From Cellvibrionaceae bacterium (GTDB taxonomy: Bacteria; Pseudomonadota; Gammaproteobacteria; Pseudomonadales; Cellvibrionaceae): a DNA stretch of 64,000 bases. How positions within the stretch are numbered: position 1 is the stretch's first letter; every line of letters starts with the position of its first letter. Shown piece after piece: positions 18,031 through 26,952 of the stretch. The position numbers and the translations under genes are program-made. Location: positions 45,542-109,541 of the forward strand of contig JAGKWQ010000012.1 in the NCBI GenBank assembly GCA_021151825.1. Reading direction: 5' to 3'. A model generated the notes under the pieces. That model was not told the origin of the DNA. It was given only the letters and a program-made list of their open reading frames with translations, and made no database searches.

Positions 18031-18489
18031 CGTAAAACACCTCTAACACACATTGATTTTGAGTATAAAAAATTAATATCTATATTTTTTAGCTATTAAA
18101 AACAAAACGATTTTCCAATAGCTGCTGAGACAAGCCTCAAAGCAGTACCATCCATAGGTGACCGTAGTCCAAAATGAGTCGTGTAGTATTGCTTCTGGAG
18201 CGAAGCTATTTGCGTGGTATTGATTATTGTTTTTTTAAATGACTGCGCTGTCAGGTGCGCGCTTAAATAAACTTTAACGACAAAGCCTTTAAATGCCAAG
18301 CGAATTTGCGATAACCAGTTCAAATTATATACCGAACGGCTTTTTAAGAAGATCTGCCAACTCCGTCGGGTGGAAATAGGCGACCTATAGAAAAAATGGT
18401 GATAAGGCGTTTTCACGAGAGGGTAGAAAGGAAACAGGAAAGTAACAACTACTAGCGGCCATAAATTGGCCGCCAGCATCGATTACAAA
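18031..18489. other. Intergenic region between pilE and ppc
   Basis: This 459-nt stretch should hold the pilE promoter and the ppc 3' end. Close to pilE it is AT-rich (for example the minus-strand TATACT near 18064-18072). A 127-codon reading frame on the minus strand (18096-18479) has no family resemblance and no clear ribosome-binding site, and I do not count it as a gene. Confidence 0.5.
18455..18473 (-). terminator. Possible terminator hairpin after ppc
   Basis: GCGGCCA (18455-18461) and TGGCCGC (18467-18473) form a 7-bp GC-rich stem 17 nt after the ppc stop. There is no T-run behind it on the minus strand, so termination may be weak or Rho-dependent. Confidence 0.45.
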
Positions 18490-21105
18490 TCAACCAGTGT
18501 TGCGCATACCTGCGGCAATACCAGCCATGGTCACTTTAAGTGCACGCTCCAGATCAGGACTGATGGTCTCGCTACTGCGATAACGCTTAAGCAGCTCGGC
18601 TTGCAAGTAGTTCAGCGGATCAACATAAGGCTTACGCACTTCCAGCGATTGACGCAACATTGGGTCGTCTGCAAGCAGCGTATCTTGCTTCTTCATGTTA
18701 TTAATCAGGCCTTCAAGCGCTTTCAAATCACCGCGCAATTCCTGCCCCAAACCACGATATTCAACCGGCACTAATTGCTCTTCGTAATAGGTACAGATCG
18801 GGCCATCCGCCTTACCAATGACCATTTCCAAAAGGTCAAGGAAACTGGAAAAGAACGGCCAGTTACTAACCATGTCTTGCAGCAATGCTGGATCATTTTC
18901 CAACGCGTATTCGAACGATTGGCGAGTACCCAGCCATGCGGGTAAGTTCAAACGGACTTGTGTCCAGGCAAACACCCAGGGAATTGCGCGCAAACTCTCT
19001 ACACCACCGGTGGATTTACGCTTGGCAGGGCGACTACCCAATGCCAGAAGGCTCAACTCTTGTTCTGGGGTCAGATTACGGAAATAAGGTACGAAGTCTT
19101 TATGGCCACGCACAACACTGCGGTAAGCCTCAAGGCTGGCTTTACCCATACGCTCGATCAGATCACGCCATTCATCTTTAGGTGCAGCATTAGGCGACAT
19201 GGTTGCACGCAAGGTTGCTACTACATAGGAAGACAGGCTGCTGAATGCTACTCGCGGCAAACCGAATTTGTAGCGGATCATCTCGCCTTGCTCGGTCACA
19301 CGGATACGCCCCTTCACCGATCCTGGTGGTTGTGATGCCATCGCTTTCTCAACCGGACCACCGCCACGGCCAACAGTACCGCCACGACCATGGAACAGTA
19401 CCAGAGACACATCAAACTTATCGGCCAACGCCACCAACTTTTCCTGTGCTTTATATTGCGCCCAGGTTGCGGCAAGCTTACCGGCGTCTTTCGCAGAATC
19501 CGAATAGCCGATCATTACAGTCTGTTGATGCGCAGAATACTGCTGATACCACTCCAAATCCCACAAGCGCTCCATCACGATAGGAGCACGATCAAGGTCA
19601 TCAAGGGTCTCAAATAACGGCACAATTGGCATGTTCCAGGTCATACCGCACTCTTTCAGCAAGAGTGCAACAGCCAATACATCAGAAGGCTGCTGGGCCA
19701 TGGAAATAATGTAGTGAGAGAGGATCTCGCGCGGTTCTTGCGCTACCACACGGCAGGTCGCCAACACTTCAGCAGTTTCATCACTCACCGGCCATACCGA
19801 TGGCAACAACGGACGCTTACTGGTTAATGATTCCAACAGGAATGCCTGACGCTCTTCCTCTGACCATGCGCGGTAATCACCCAGGCCAAGGTACTGCACC
19901 AATTCATCAATGGCCTTTACGTGGCGGTCGCCGTCCTGACGAATATCGAGCGGCACCAGGTTGATACCAAAGCAGTGAATACGGCGAATAGTGTCAACCA
20001 ATGGGCCATTGGCAATATGCGGCAAACCAACTTCGTTCAATGAACGGAAACACAACATTAACGGGGACAGCAAATCTTCGCGGCTGGTGATCAAATCAGT
20101 AGGCACTTCCACTGCACGGCCTTGCAAGCGAGCTTCAGCCCATTCCAACGTGGCCTGGATGCGACGACGTAAATCGTACATCGCATCGCGGTACGGGGTA
20201 GCACTGTCCGGATAGCGCGCGCGCAATTCATCGCTCGCTTCGCTCATACTCAAATCGCCGCCCAGGCTATAAATATCACGCGAGTACAACTCGGCAGCCA
20301 TCCAGCGGCCAAGCAGCAGCACTTCACGGGTAATTTTGTGAGTTACATTGGGGTTGCCATCGCGGTCACCGCCCATCCAGGAATAAAACTTGATGGGGCG
20401 AATATCCACCGGCAGTGATTCACCCAAATGACGGGTGCACATACGATCCAGGTGACGAATAAAGTCCGGAACCGCTTGCCACAAGCTATTCTCGATAACC
20501 GCAAAACCCCATTTGGCTTCGTCAACAGCGGTGGGACGAGTGGTACGGATTTCATCAGTGGCCCAGATTTCCTCGACCAAACGGTGCAAACGGCCACGCA
20601 ACTTGTCTTGTTCAAAGGTAAGCAAGCTGCCGTTCTGGCGATCAGCGAGGGTATCTACAATCTGGTCATACTTGCGAATCAGGGTGCGGCGAGTCACCTC
20701 AGTCGGGTGAGCGGTCAAAACCAGCTCGATACGCAACTTATTGATAATTTCGGTCAGTGCATTTTTACCATGAGCCTGGGAGAACTCCTGGATCATGGTC
20801 TGCAAGCTGTCTTCGCGCTCGGCTTCAGCGCTGGAGAAGTATTCCTGGTCCGCAATATTAGCCAGGTTAAGGAATTGGTTAAACGCGCGAACGATCGGCA
20901 GAATATCCTGATCATTCAAGCTACTCAGCATCGCTACCAAAGGCGCAGAGTCACCATTTTCAGCCTTGGTAATTGCCTTACCTAATTTGCGAATACCTTC
21001 GACCTTGGAAAACAGCTCTTCGCCTTCGTGGGCGTGAATTGTTTCACCCAGAAGTTCCCCTAGCAGGCGGACGTTTTCGCGCAGGGTTTCAGGCAGCTTT
21101 AACAT
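18490..21105 (-). CDS. ppc: Phosphoenolpyruvate carboxylase
   Basis: The 871-residue protein is full length for bacterial PEPC. It shows the catalytic LVLTAHPTEVTRRT motif (active His), FYSWMGGDRDGNP, GYSDSAKDAGKLAATW, LFHGRGGTVGRGGGP and the C-terminal TMAGIAAGMRNTG. It catalyses PEP plus bicarbonate to oxaloacetate, the anaplerotic supply of the TCA cycle in the cytosol. It is monocistronic, with non-coding sequence on both sides. Allosteric control by acetyl-CoA and aspartate is usual in the family. Confidence 0.98.
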   Translation of the reverse strand: MLKLPETLRENVRLLGELLGETIHAHEGEELFSKVEGIRKLGKAITKAENGDSAPLVAMLSSLNDQDILPIVRAFNQFLNLANIADQEYFSSAEAEREDSLQTMIQEFSQAHGKNALTEIINKLRIELVLTAHPTEVTRRTLIRKYDQIVDTLADRQNGSLLTFEQDKLRGRLHRLVEEIWATDEIRTTRPTAVDEAKWGFAVIENSLWQAVPDFIRHLDRMCTRHLGESLPVDIRPIKFYSWMGGDRDGNPNVTHKITREVLLLGRWMAAELYSRDIYSLGGDLSMSEASDELRARYPDSATPYRDAMYDLRRRIQATLEWAEARLQGRAVEVPTDLITSREDLLSPLMLCFRSLNEVGLPHIANGPLVDTIRRIHCFGINLVPLDIRQDGDRHVKAIDELVQYLGLGDYRAWSEEERQAFLLESLTSKRPLLPSVWPVSDETAEVLATCRVVAQEPREILSHYIISMAQQPSDVLAVALLLKECGMTWNMPIVPLFETLDDLDRAPIVMERLWDLEWYQQYSAHQQTVMIGYSDSAKDAGKLAATWAQYKAQEKLVALADKFDVSLVLFHGRGGTVGRGGGPVEKAMASQPPGSVKGRIRVTEQGEMIRYKFGLPRVAFSSLSSYVVATLRATMSPNAAPKDEWRDLIERMGKASLEAYRSVVRGHKDFVPYFRNLTPEQELSLLALGSRPAKRKSTGGVESLRAIPWVFAWTQVRLNLPAWLGTRQSFEYALENDPALLQDMVSNWPFFSSFLDLLEMVIGKADGPICTYYEEQLVPVEYRGLGQELRGDLKALEGLINNMKKQDTLLADDPMLRQSLEVRKPYVDPLNYLQAELLKRYRSSETISPDLERALKVTMAGIAAGMRNTG

Positions 21106-21669
21106 TAGGCTTCTCCAACAAATCGAGGGATTAAAAAACGCACAAGCGAATCACCAAAAAGAGGGCGGCATTCTACGCCATCACTCAAGGCAAGGGGTAG
21201 AAAATGACGATTGGATCACTATCAATCAGACCAATCCATGCCCAAACCTTTATGGGGTGCTCACATCATTTAGGATTATTCGGGCTTTTGGGCGGGCGCG
21301 CAGATTACAAAGGTGCACGAATCTATGCAAGCGCACCGATGCAATGCATACCCATTAAGACGATAAAAATAGTAAATTTAATGCCACTTTCCCCTCTTTA
21401 GCGGCAGATTTACCCGCCGCCAGATTTCCGCCACATTTATGCAGGCAATCCTTATCCCTAAAATCAGCCTGGTGAATAGAGCAATAAGAGTGACGGAGCA
21501 AATACTATGCCCGATAACATTTTATCGATATGAACGGGTGGGTAGAGTGAGACTATCCACAGAACCTGTGGATAACTCTGTGGATGTCATTTTGGTAACC
21601 GGCCCGACCCCACATACAGCTTGCTCTACAGGAGCCTGTTCAATTCATAGTCGCGTCGTTCAACAAAGA
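21106..21669. other. Intergenic region upstream of ppc
   Basis: This 560-nt region contains the ppc promoter near its left end and, at 21553-21586, a DnaA-box-like repeat listed separately. Reading frames here (for example 21204-21401 and 21439-21891 on plus) have no ribosome-binding site or family features. The second overlaps the small minus-strand gene, which is preferred because of its strong ribosome-binding site. Confidence 0.5.
21553..21586. repeat. DnaA-box-like intergenic repeat, copy 1
   Basis: CTATCCACA, a 5-bp spacer, TGTGGATAA (21567-21575) and a further TGTGGATG half form a compact cluster. TGTGGATAA is the exact complement of the DnaA box consensus TTATCCACA. Two further copies with the same spacing occur at 40252 and 40641. 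Confidence 0.75.
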
Positions 21670-21897
21670 TTAACGTTCCTGCGTATTGATGTCATCGGGA
21701 ATACGTTCTGCCGGGTTTTGGTGCGGCTTATGGTCTTGCCCCTCCACAAAGTCAACTTCATGCGTCTGATTACCCTGCTCTGTCGCTTTCACAGGGTGAT
21801 CCGGGTTGTTAATGAAGAGCTCGTCGGTTTGCTCCCCGCCCGTTTGGCGGTGCTGGAGATGGCGTTGGTATCGGGTTTGTGCACTAGTTGACTTCAT
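21670..21897 (-). CDS. Small hydrophilic hypothetical protein
   Basis: This 75-residue protein is supported by a strong ribosome-binding site (AGGAG, spaced 7 nt from the ATG). It is very polar, rich in Gln, Asn, Asp, Glu, His and Pro, with no hydrophobic segment, and is predicted to be disordered. No family is recognised. It resembles in character the disordered protein at 29805-30209. It stands alone between ppc and the LPMO gene on the opposite strand from the latter. A stress or desiccation role is possible but nothing in the sequence proves it. Confidence 0.6.
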   Translation of the reverse strand: MKSTSAQTRYQRHLQHRQTGGEQTDELFINNPDHPVKATEQGNQTHEVDFVEGQDHKPHQNPAERIPDDINTQER

Positions 21898-22257
21898 TGC
21901 CCTGCTCCTAAAAAAATTCTTTCATCCTTTAGGAAACAACTAAAAAGACTAAGTTCAAATTGAATGGTTTAGCTCCCTCTCCCGGTGAATTAGTTATTTC
22001 CCTTCCGTTAATACGATGACGAATGACGCATAAATTTTCATTCACACAAGTGCGTTTTTTTTCATCGTAAAGTCGAACGCTAAAACCCTGCAAAAGCGAA
22101 AAGTCAGACTGGTGTTTTAAATTGAGCATCGTAGACTCAACGCCCGAATAAAATTTTTATTGTTAAATTTTATTCTTCAAAAATATCAAAAATCCCTTTT
22201 GATAAATTCCATCAACATATCGACATTAATAAATGTGGAGAAGTGAAAGTGAGAATA

Positions 22258-23427
22258 ATGAATAATCCTTCTGTTGTTTCCCGTGTTAAAGCATTTAGCG
22301 CTGTAAGCTTATCGGCATTAATAGGTTCTGCTGCGTTATTGAGCGCAGTAGAAGTTAGTGCACACGGTTATATTTCCAGCCCCAAAAGCCGTGCATTCGT
22401 ATGTACCGGTGCACAAGGTGGTGGCAGTGCGCCCGCATGTATTGCTGCTGCAGCTGCAGGCAATGCAAGCCAATATGAACCACAGTCCGTTAATATCGGT
22501 GGCGCCAACAATAATCATCAAAGCCTGATCCCCGATGGTAAATTGTGTAGCGCAGGTAAAGGTGGTTTCGGTGGATTGGATCTCGCGAGAAATGATTGGC
22601 CAGCCACAGTAGTTACTGCGGGTCCTCGTGCATTTGTGTGGACCAACACTGCACAACATAAAACAACTTATTTCCGTTATTACATTACGAAAGAAGGTTT
22701 TAATCCTGGCGCAGCGCCATTGAAGTGGTCTGATTTGGAACAAATCCATCAATCAGCCCCTGCTGATCGTGAAGCAATTTCAACACACGTTGTTAATCTG
22801 CCTGCGCGTACTGGTCGTCATATTGTGTACAGTATTTGGCAGCGTGATCCAGCTGATGCACCGGAAGGTTTCTATCAATGCGTGGACGTTGTTTACGGTA
22901 CCCCAACGAGTTCATCAGTTGCTTCATCTACTGCCGTAGTATCGAGCTCGTCTACCGGCACTACATCGAGTGTATCCAATAACACTTGCGTGGGCCTGCC
23001 AACCTGGAATGCCAGCACCGCGTACACCAATCCGCAGCAAGTTCAACACAACAACAGACGTTACTCTGCCAACTATTGGACCCAGGGCAACAACCCGACT
23101 GAAACATCCGGTCAATACAACTACTGGCTGGATTTAGGTGCATGTACTGACAATGGTTCAAGTGCATCGTCCGTGGTTGTCTCAACAAGTTCATCACGCC
23201 TTTCAACCAGCAGTGCACGTTCATCATCTTCTGCGCCTACTACTGGCAATTGCACATCACCTGCGTTTGTTAACGGTGCAAGTTATGCGAACAATGCATT
23301 GGTACAAAACGGTGGCAGTGAATATCGTTGTACTGTAAGTGGTTGGTGTTCACAAGGTGGGGCTTATGCACCTGGCACTGGCTGGGCATGGAATAATGCC
23401 TGGACGTTAGTACGCAGCTGTCAGTAA
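22258..23427 (+). CDS. Chitin-active lytic polysaccharide monooxygenase, AA10-CBM5-CBM73
   Basis: The secreted copper enzyme oxidatively cleaves crystalline chitin. The signal peptide ends VEVSA and the mature protein begins with the copper-binding His (HGYISSPKSR); the second brace His is in NTAQHKTTYFRYYI. The AA10 domain spans about 170 residues and is followed by a Ser/Thr-rich linker, a CBM5-like domain (WNASTAYTNPQQVQHNNRRY...), a second Ser-rich linker and a C-terminal CBM73-like domain (FVNGASYANNALVQ... to CQ). The architecture equals that of Cellvibrio japonicus CjLPMO10A. ATG 22258 is used; GTG 22249, with GGAG spaced 8 nt upstream, is an equally plausible start. A hairpin terminator follows at 23480. 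Confidence 0.93.
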   Translation: MNNPSVVSRVKAFSAVSLSALIGSAALLSAVEVSAHGYISSPKSRAFVCTGAQGGGSAPACIAAAAAGNASQYEPQSVNIGGANNNHQSLIPDGKLCSAGKGGFGGLDLARNDWPATVVTAGPRAFVWTNTAQHKTTYFRYYITKEGFNPGAAPLKWSDLEQIHQSAPADREAISTHVVNLPARTGRHIVYSIWQRDPADAPEGFYQCVDVVYGTPTSSSVASSTAVVSSSSTGTTSSVSNNTCVGLPTWNASTAYTNPQQVQHNNRRYSANYWTQGNNPTETSGQYNYWLDLGACTDNGSSASSVVVSTSSSRLSTSSARSSSSAPTTGNCTSPAFVNGASYANNALVQNGGSEYRCTVSGWCSQGGAYAPGTGWAWNNAWTLVRSCQ

Positions 23428-23479
23428 TGCTTAATAAGAAAAATTAATAGGAAATGTAATCAAGGAATGGATTAACAAT

Positions 23480-23512
23480 AAAAAAACGGCAACCTGGGTT
23501 GCCGTTTTTTTA
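23480..23512 (+). terminator. Rho-independent terminator after the LPMO gene
   Basis: CGGCAACC (23487-23494) pairs with GGTTGCCG (23497-23504) around a TG loop; A-tract before and an eight-T run after complete a classic terminator, 53 nt past the LPMO stop. It is nearly symmetrical. Confidence 0.92.
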
Positions 23513-23534
23513 TTTACAGGCACACCCCGTCAAA

Positions 23535-23591
23535 CGAAACAAAACTGAACTTTCGAAACAAAACTGAACTTTCGAAACAAAACTGAACTTT
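23535..23591. repeat. Three perfect 19-bp tandem repeats
   Basis: The unit CGAAACAAAACTGAACTTT occurs three times in a row without mismatch (23535-23553, 23554-23572, 23573-23591). It lies between the LPMO terminator and the ybiI-like gene. Perfect identity implies recent expansion or selection. The junction TTCGAA is palindromic. There are too few units, and no spacers, for a CRISPR. Confidence 0.92.
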
Positions 23592-23613
23592 ATTTTCTCT
23601 CTACAACCCAATT

Positions 23614-23650
23614 TATATGGCAGCAGCTAACATTTAGCTGCTGCCATATA
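23614..23650. repeat. Perfect 17-bp inverted repeat upstream of ybiI homologue
   Basis: TATATGGCAGCAGCTAA (23614-23630) and its exact complement (23634-23650) are separated only by CAT. The palindrome ends 45 nt before the ybiI-like start, in its likely promoter or 5' leader. It has no T-run, so it is not a standard terminator; it could be an operator, an mRNA-stabilising hairpin or a repetitive-palindrome element. Confidence 0.85.
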
Positions 23651-23695
23651 GCACAATCGCAACGCTAATATAGAAATGCAAACGAGGATTAGCGA

Positions 23696-23962
23696 ATGGC
23701 CGGAGGTTGGACGCGGGACGGTGCCGTTCAGGACCAAATAGATGCAAGCATTGACGATGCCGTGCAACAAGCGCGCAACCGTATTCCTGTTGGTGAAAGT
23801 CTCACCTATTGTGAGAAATGTGATGCACCGATTCCGGAGGGGCGTCGTATAGCAATCCCCGGTGTGCGGTTATGTGTTAAATGCCAGGAAGAACATGACA
23901 AAGAAAAACCCATTCACTCCCCTATTAATCGTCGCGGCAGTAAAGACAGCCAGTTACGTTAG
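23696..23962 (+). CDS. ybiI: DksA/TraR-type zinc finger protein, YbiI family
   Basis: The 88-residue protein matches YbiI: GGW-x-x-D-G-A near the N-terminus, DDAVQQARNRIP, a four-Cys zinc finger (CEKCDAPIPEGRR...LCVKCQEE) and the very conserved C-terminal NRRGSKDSQLR. DksA-family zinc finger proteins bind the RNA polymerase secondary channel, but YbiI lacks the long coiled coil and its role is unknown. It is monocistronic; a 17-bp palindrome precedes it. Confidence 0.93.
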   Translation: MAGGWTRDGAVQDQIDASIDDAVQQARNRIPVGESLTYCEKCDAPIPEGRRIAIPGVRLCVKCQEEHDKEKPIHSPINRRGSKDSQLR

Positions 23963-24214
23963 CGAACCTGATTAAAAACCATCAGTGTAATATTTTGTAT
24001 TTTTGTGATCGTCCTTCGCGCAAAAAATATTTCTATAAAATTCGTTAAAAATAAAATAATTTTATACAAATTCAGCCGACAAAATTTTTCCTAACGTAAA
24101 ATTTAATCTTCTTTTTGTCACAGATCTGCCTGATGATCACCGGGCTCAACACCGTTTGGTGCGAGCAAAAATTTGATATCAGATTAGTCATTAATGTGAA
24201 CAATGGAGAGCAAG

Positions 24215-25729
24215 ATGAAGTACCCCATTCGCAAAATGTTTTCAAAAATTCTACATTCACATACTTTTTTAAAAAAGATATGCGCAAGGAAAATGCTAGC
24301 GCAATTTGCTGGTGTGTTGATGGCAACCATTTTTTCATCGAATGCAGTAGCACAAACCCAAACAGATATATTTGGTTTTGAATCAACCCAACACTGGTCA
24401 GCCAGCTCGGGAACCTTGGCAAACACCAATGTACATTCGCAGGGCAACTCTGCTATTGCCATCAATAATTTTTCTTATACCCAATTAAGCTCTGCACCAT
24501 TGCCGACACTTTCAAACGTTTCCCAAGCGTTTGAAATAGATGTTCAGGTTCCAACCGTATTCTCCTGGGGCCAGGTCCAGCTTTCTGTTTCCAGCCCAAC
24601 GCTGGGGCTTTACAGCGCCTGGGTCGGATCCGCAAATCTTGCGAACTTATCTGCAAATACATTTCATAAATTATCTATTCCAATTCCCACTAATATTGAA
24701 ACTGCACTGAAGCAAAATTATTCGGATCTGGTGATTAAACTGGTATTGAGCGTTCCCAATACCAGTAACGCTATTGTGGTGGATAATTTACGTTTCTCCG
24801 GCCAACCGGTAAGTGGCTGCCAAAGCAATATCAATTTAATTGTTAGCGTAGAAGGGGCATTTAATAACAACACATTAAATAATCTGGTATGCACATTCCA
24901 TACAGTGTATCCGCAATTATTTGCGCGCTTTAATACCAGTGCGCCGCAAACCGTTTATCTGGATATACGCGACATAGATCCTCCTGCCTACGCTGGTGGT
25001 GATCGCATTACCGTAAAAAGACAATGGATGCTCGATTACCCGCACGACACCGATATTATGGTGCACGAAGGCATGCATATTATTCAGGCATATTCGTTTG
25101 GAAATGTGCCGGGTTGGTTAACTGAAGGTATTGCTGATTTTGTCCGCAATGAGTATGGATTGAGTAATCTCGGTTGGTCATTGCAGCAATATCGTTACGG
25201 GCAACATTACAGCAATGGTTACGGTGTAGCGGCGAGCTTTTTACAATGGATCGATGCAAATTACGCGGGCGGCGGAAGTTCGCGTGTGGATCAATTGAAT
25301 CAACTGTTACGCAACGGGCAATACACCAATGATATATGGGCACAATGGACCGGCTATGATGTTGATCACCTATGGTATTTCTATTCTGTTGAAAAAGGTG
25401 CACTCTATGGCGAGCAACCTGCACCACTACCAGCGACACAAGGAATCACTGTGTATGAGCACGCCAACTTTGAAGGCTTTGGCTTCAAACTCGATGTCGG
25501 TAATTACACACCGAATGATTTAATCATACGCGGTGCACCAGGCTCATGGTTTGATCCAAACAGCGCAAACTCCGGCGTATCCTCTGTTAAAGTTCCTTTA
25601 GGTTATCGCGTCACACTTTTCACCAGTAGCGATCTTTCGGGCACTGGTGTGCAATACACATCGGATGTCTCATTTGTCGGTGCATTGAATGACAATATCC
25701 ATTCAATTCGTGTTGAGCTTATCCCCTGA
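24215..25729 (+). CDS. Secreted basic-secretory-protein-type metallopeptidase with beta/gamma-crystallin domain
   Basis: The start at 24215 (MKYPIRKMF) has GGAG spaced 6 nt upstream and gives 504 residues. A signal peptide ends near SSNAVAQ. Residues about 50-200 form a beta-rich, carbohydrate-binding-like domain (FGFESTQHWSASSG...VVDNLRFSG). A catalytic region follows, of the plant/bacterial basic secretory protein family, with the zinc motif HEGMH (HExxH, about 284-288) and PGWLTEGIADFVR supplying a downstream Glu. The C-terminal 90 residues are a beta/gamma-crystallin-type domain (ITVYEHANFEGFGFKLDVG, VSSVKVPLGYRVTLF), often Ca-binding. It is probably an extracellular protease; the substrate is unknown. 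Confidence 0.82.
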   Translation: MKYPIRKMFSKILHSHTFLKKICARKMLAQFAGVLMATIFSSNAVAQTQTDIFGFESTQHWSASSGTLANTNVHSQGNSAIAINNFSYTQLSSAPLPTLSNVSQAFEIDVQVPTVFSWGQVQLSVSSPTLGLYSAWVGSANLANLSANTFHKLSIPIPTNIETALKQNYSDLVIKLVLSVPNTSNAIVVDNLRFSGQPVSGCQSNINLIVSVEGAFNNNTLNNLVCTFHTVYPQLFARFNTSAPQTVYLDIRDIDPPAYAGGDRITVKRQWMLDYPHDTDIMVHEGMHIIQAYSFGNVPGWLTEGIADFVRNEYGLSNLGWSLQQYRYGQHYSNGYGVAASFLQWIDANYAGGGSSRVDQLNQLLRNGQYTNDIWAQWTGYDVDHLWYFYSVEKGALYGEQPAPLPATQGITVYEHANFEGFGFKLDVGNYTPNDLIIRGAPGSWFDPNSANSGVSSVKVPLGYRVTLFTSSDLSGTGVQYTSDVSFVGALNDNIHSIRVELIP

Positions 25730-25742
25730 AAATCATGTCAAC

Positions 25743-25774
25743 CTGCGGTTATGAGCTATGGCTCATAACCGCAG
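25743..25774 (+). terminator. Hairpin after the secreted peptidase gene
   Basis: CTGCGGTTATGAGC (25743-25756) pairs perfectly with GCTCATAACCGCAG (25761-25774) over a TATG loop, 14 nt past the stop. There is no T-run; it may terminate weakly or protect the 3' end of the mRNA. Confidence 0.6.
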
Positions 25775-25937
25775 TTACAGCATAACCTTTCATCTGAATC
25801 ATTAATTTTCTAAATTCCAGCGACACAATCTGCCTCTTTTAAAAAAACAGCTTCCATGATTAGCCAATATCTGAACCTGCCGATGTGAACGCTCTCTAAT
25901 ATTTAAAAATGATTTTTAATATTGTGGGAGTTTAATC

Positions 25938-26180
25938 ATGGTTAAAGAATTTGAACATCACATTGCGTGGACAGACGCAATGAAATATGGACCTGGATAT
26001 GCAGGGTTAATTGGCTACCAACGGAAATTCAGTGGTGATCTGGCGCATATATTATGGGTGATTAGTCCAAACCTGATTTGTGAAAAGGATGCGGAAAACT
26101 CCGCCGAAAAGATGCTTGACCAGATTAGCGAGATTACGTGCTTCGGTAGAATCATTTATGCCGATGGCGTTATGCTGTGA
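25938..26180 (+). CDS. Hypothetical 80-residue protein
   Basis: The gene has a good ribosome-binding site (GGGAG, 7 nt before the ATG) and is followed directly by a terminator, so it is likely real and monocistronic. The protein is soluble, of mixed alpha/beta composition (EFEHHIAWTDAMKYGPGYAGLIGYQRKF, AENSAEKMLDQISEI). I recognise no family or motif. It is located among small stress-type genes (PRC-barrel protein convergent to it). Confidence 0.7.
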   Translation: MVKEFEHHIAWTDAMKYGPGYAGLIGYQRKFSGDLAHILWVISPNLICEKDAENSAEKMLDQISEITCFGRIIYADGVML

Positions 26181-26199
26181 AAGTTTCTTCTCATACAAA

Positions 26200-26230
26200 A
26201 AATAAAGGTGGAAAATTCCACCTTTATTTT
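26200..26230. terminator. Bidirectional Rho-independent terminator
   Basis: AATAAAGGTGGAA (26201-26213) pairs with TTCCACCTTTATT (26216-26228) around AA, with T-runs on both strands. It lies between the convergent genes ending at 26180 (plus) and 26264 (minus) and can serve both. Confidence 0.92.
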
Positions 26231-26263
26231 TTTCCGTTAATTAAAATATTCGGGCGACGTAAA

Positions 26264-26695
26264 TTAATTATTAATATTCAAATCACGATATTCACTACCG
26301 TAATAAGTATGGACATTTCGTGCCCAAGTCTCATCCGCCATATCCGGCCAATCATCTTTATCAAAGCCTGGTGCATTTTCCAAACGTTTTTTATCGATAT
26401 CTAAAATAAAACGTTTGTTAATAGTATCCAGAGTCAACGCACTCCAGGGTACTGCAAATAATTTCTCACCGAACCCCAGGAATGAACCGAAAGATAATAC
26501 AGCGTAAGAAATTTTCCCACTGGCCACGTCTAACATAATTTCTTTAATATCACCAAGATCTTCTTCAGCGCGGTTGTAAACATCATTACCAATTAACGTA
26601 TCTGCCCCCATTAAACGTGGGCCAGGTCCAGCACCGTCTTCACTAAGCGGATTGGTTTTGTAGATACCATAAGTGTCACGAGTTTCATAATTCAT
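26264..26695 (-). CDS. PRC-barrel domain protein
   Basis: The 143-residue protein has a PRC-barrel: LMGADTLIGNDVYNRAEEDLGDIKEIMLDVASGKISYAVLSFG, then FAVPWSALTLD. The N-terminus is polar and the C-terminus acidic/aromatic. In other bacteria such stand-alone PRC-barrel proteins are stress-associated or photosynthesis-related, but the actual role is unclear. It is followed by a bidirectional terminator and seems monocistronic. Confidence 0.85.
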   Translation of the reverse strand: MNYETRDTYGIYKTNPLSEDGAGPGPRLMGADTLIGNDVYNRAEEDLGDIKEIMLDVASGKISYAVLSFGSFLGFGEKLFAVPWSALTLDTINKRFILDIDKKRLENAPGFDKDDWPDMADETWARNVHTYYGSEYRDLNINN

Positions 26696-26952
26696 AAAAA
26701 CACCTGTCTTTTATCAGTTTTGAGTTGGGTCAGTTCATCATATTTACTCAAAATAAGTAAATTTTTAACGCTGACCAAAACGCGATTTTTTAAGTCACAT
26801 AATTCATGACCGGACAGAAATGTATTAGTTCATACGAAAAAGAATCTGTACACGATGTTTATAGATTAAATATTAGGTGCATTATGTGTAAAAATTTAAA
26901 CATGTCTCTATCCACTCAACTTCAATAAATTTCAACATCATCACACGATGAA

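Noticed and set aside
18096..18479. 127-codon open frame on minus between ppc and pilE
   Set aside because: No ribosome-binding site, no recognisable domain, composition not coding-like, and it crosses the expected pilE promoter and ppc end.
21929..22129. 66-codon frame on minus upstream of the small hydrophilic gene
   Set aside because: Only a weak possible ribosome-binding site and no family features; it could be real but cannot be supported.
22336..22752. Long antisense frames inside the LPMO gene and other core genes
   Set aside because: They are shadows produced by codon bias of the well-supported genes on the opposite strand.
23535..23591. CRISPR array
   Set aside because: Units are directly contiguous without spacers and only three; no cas genes in the window.
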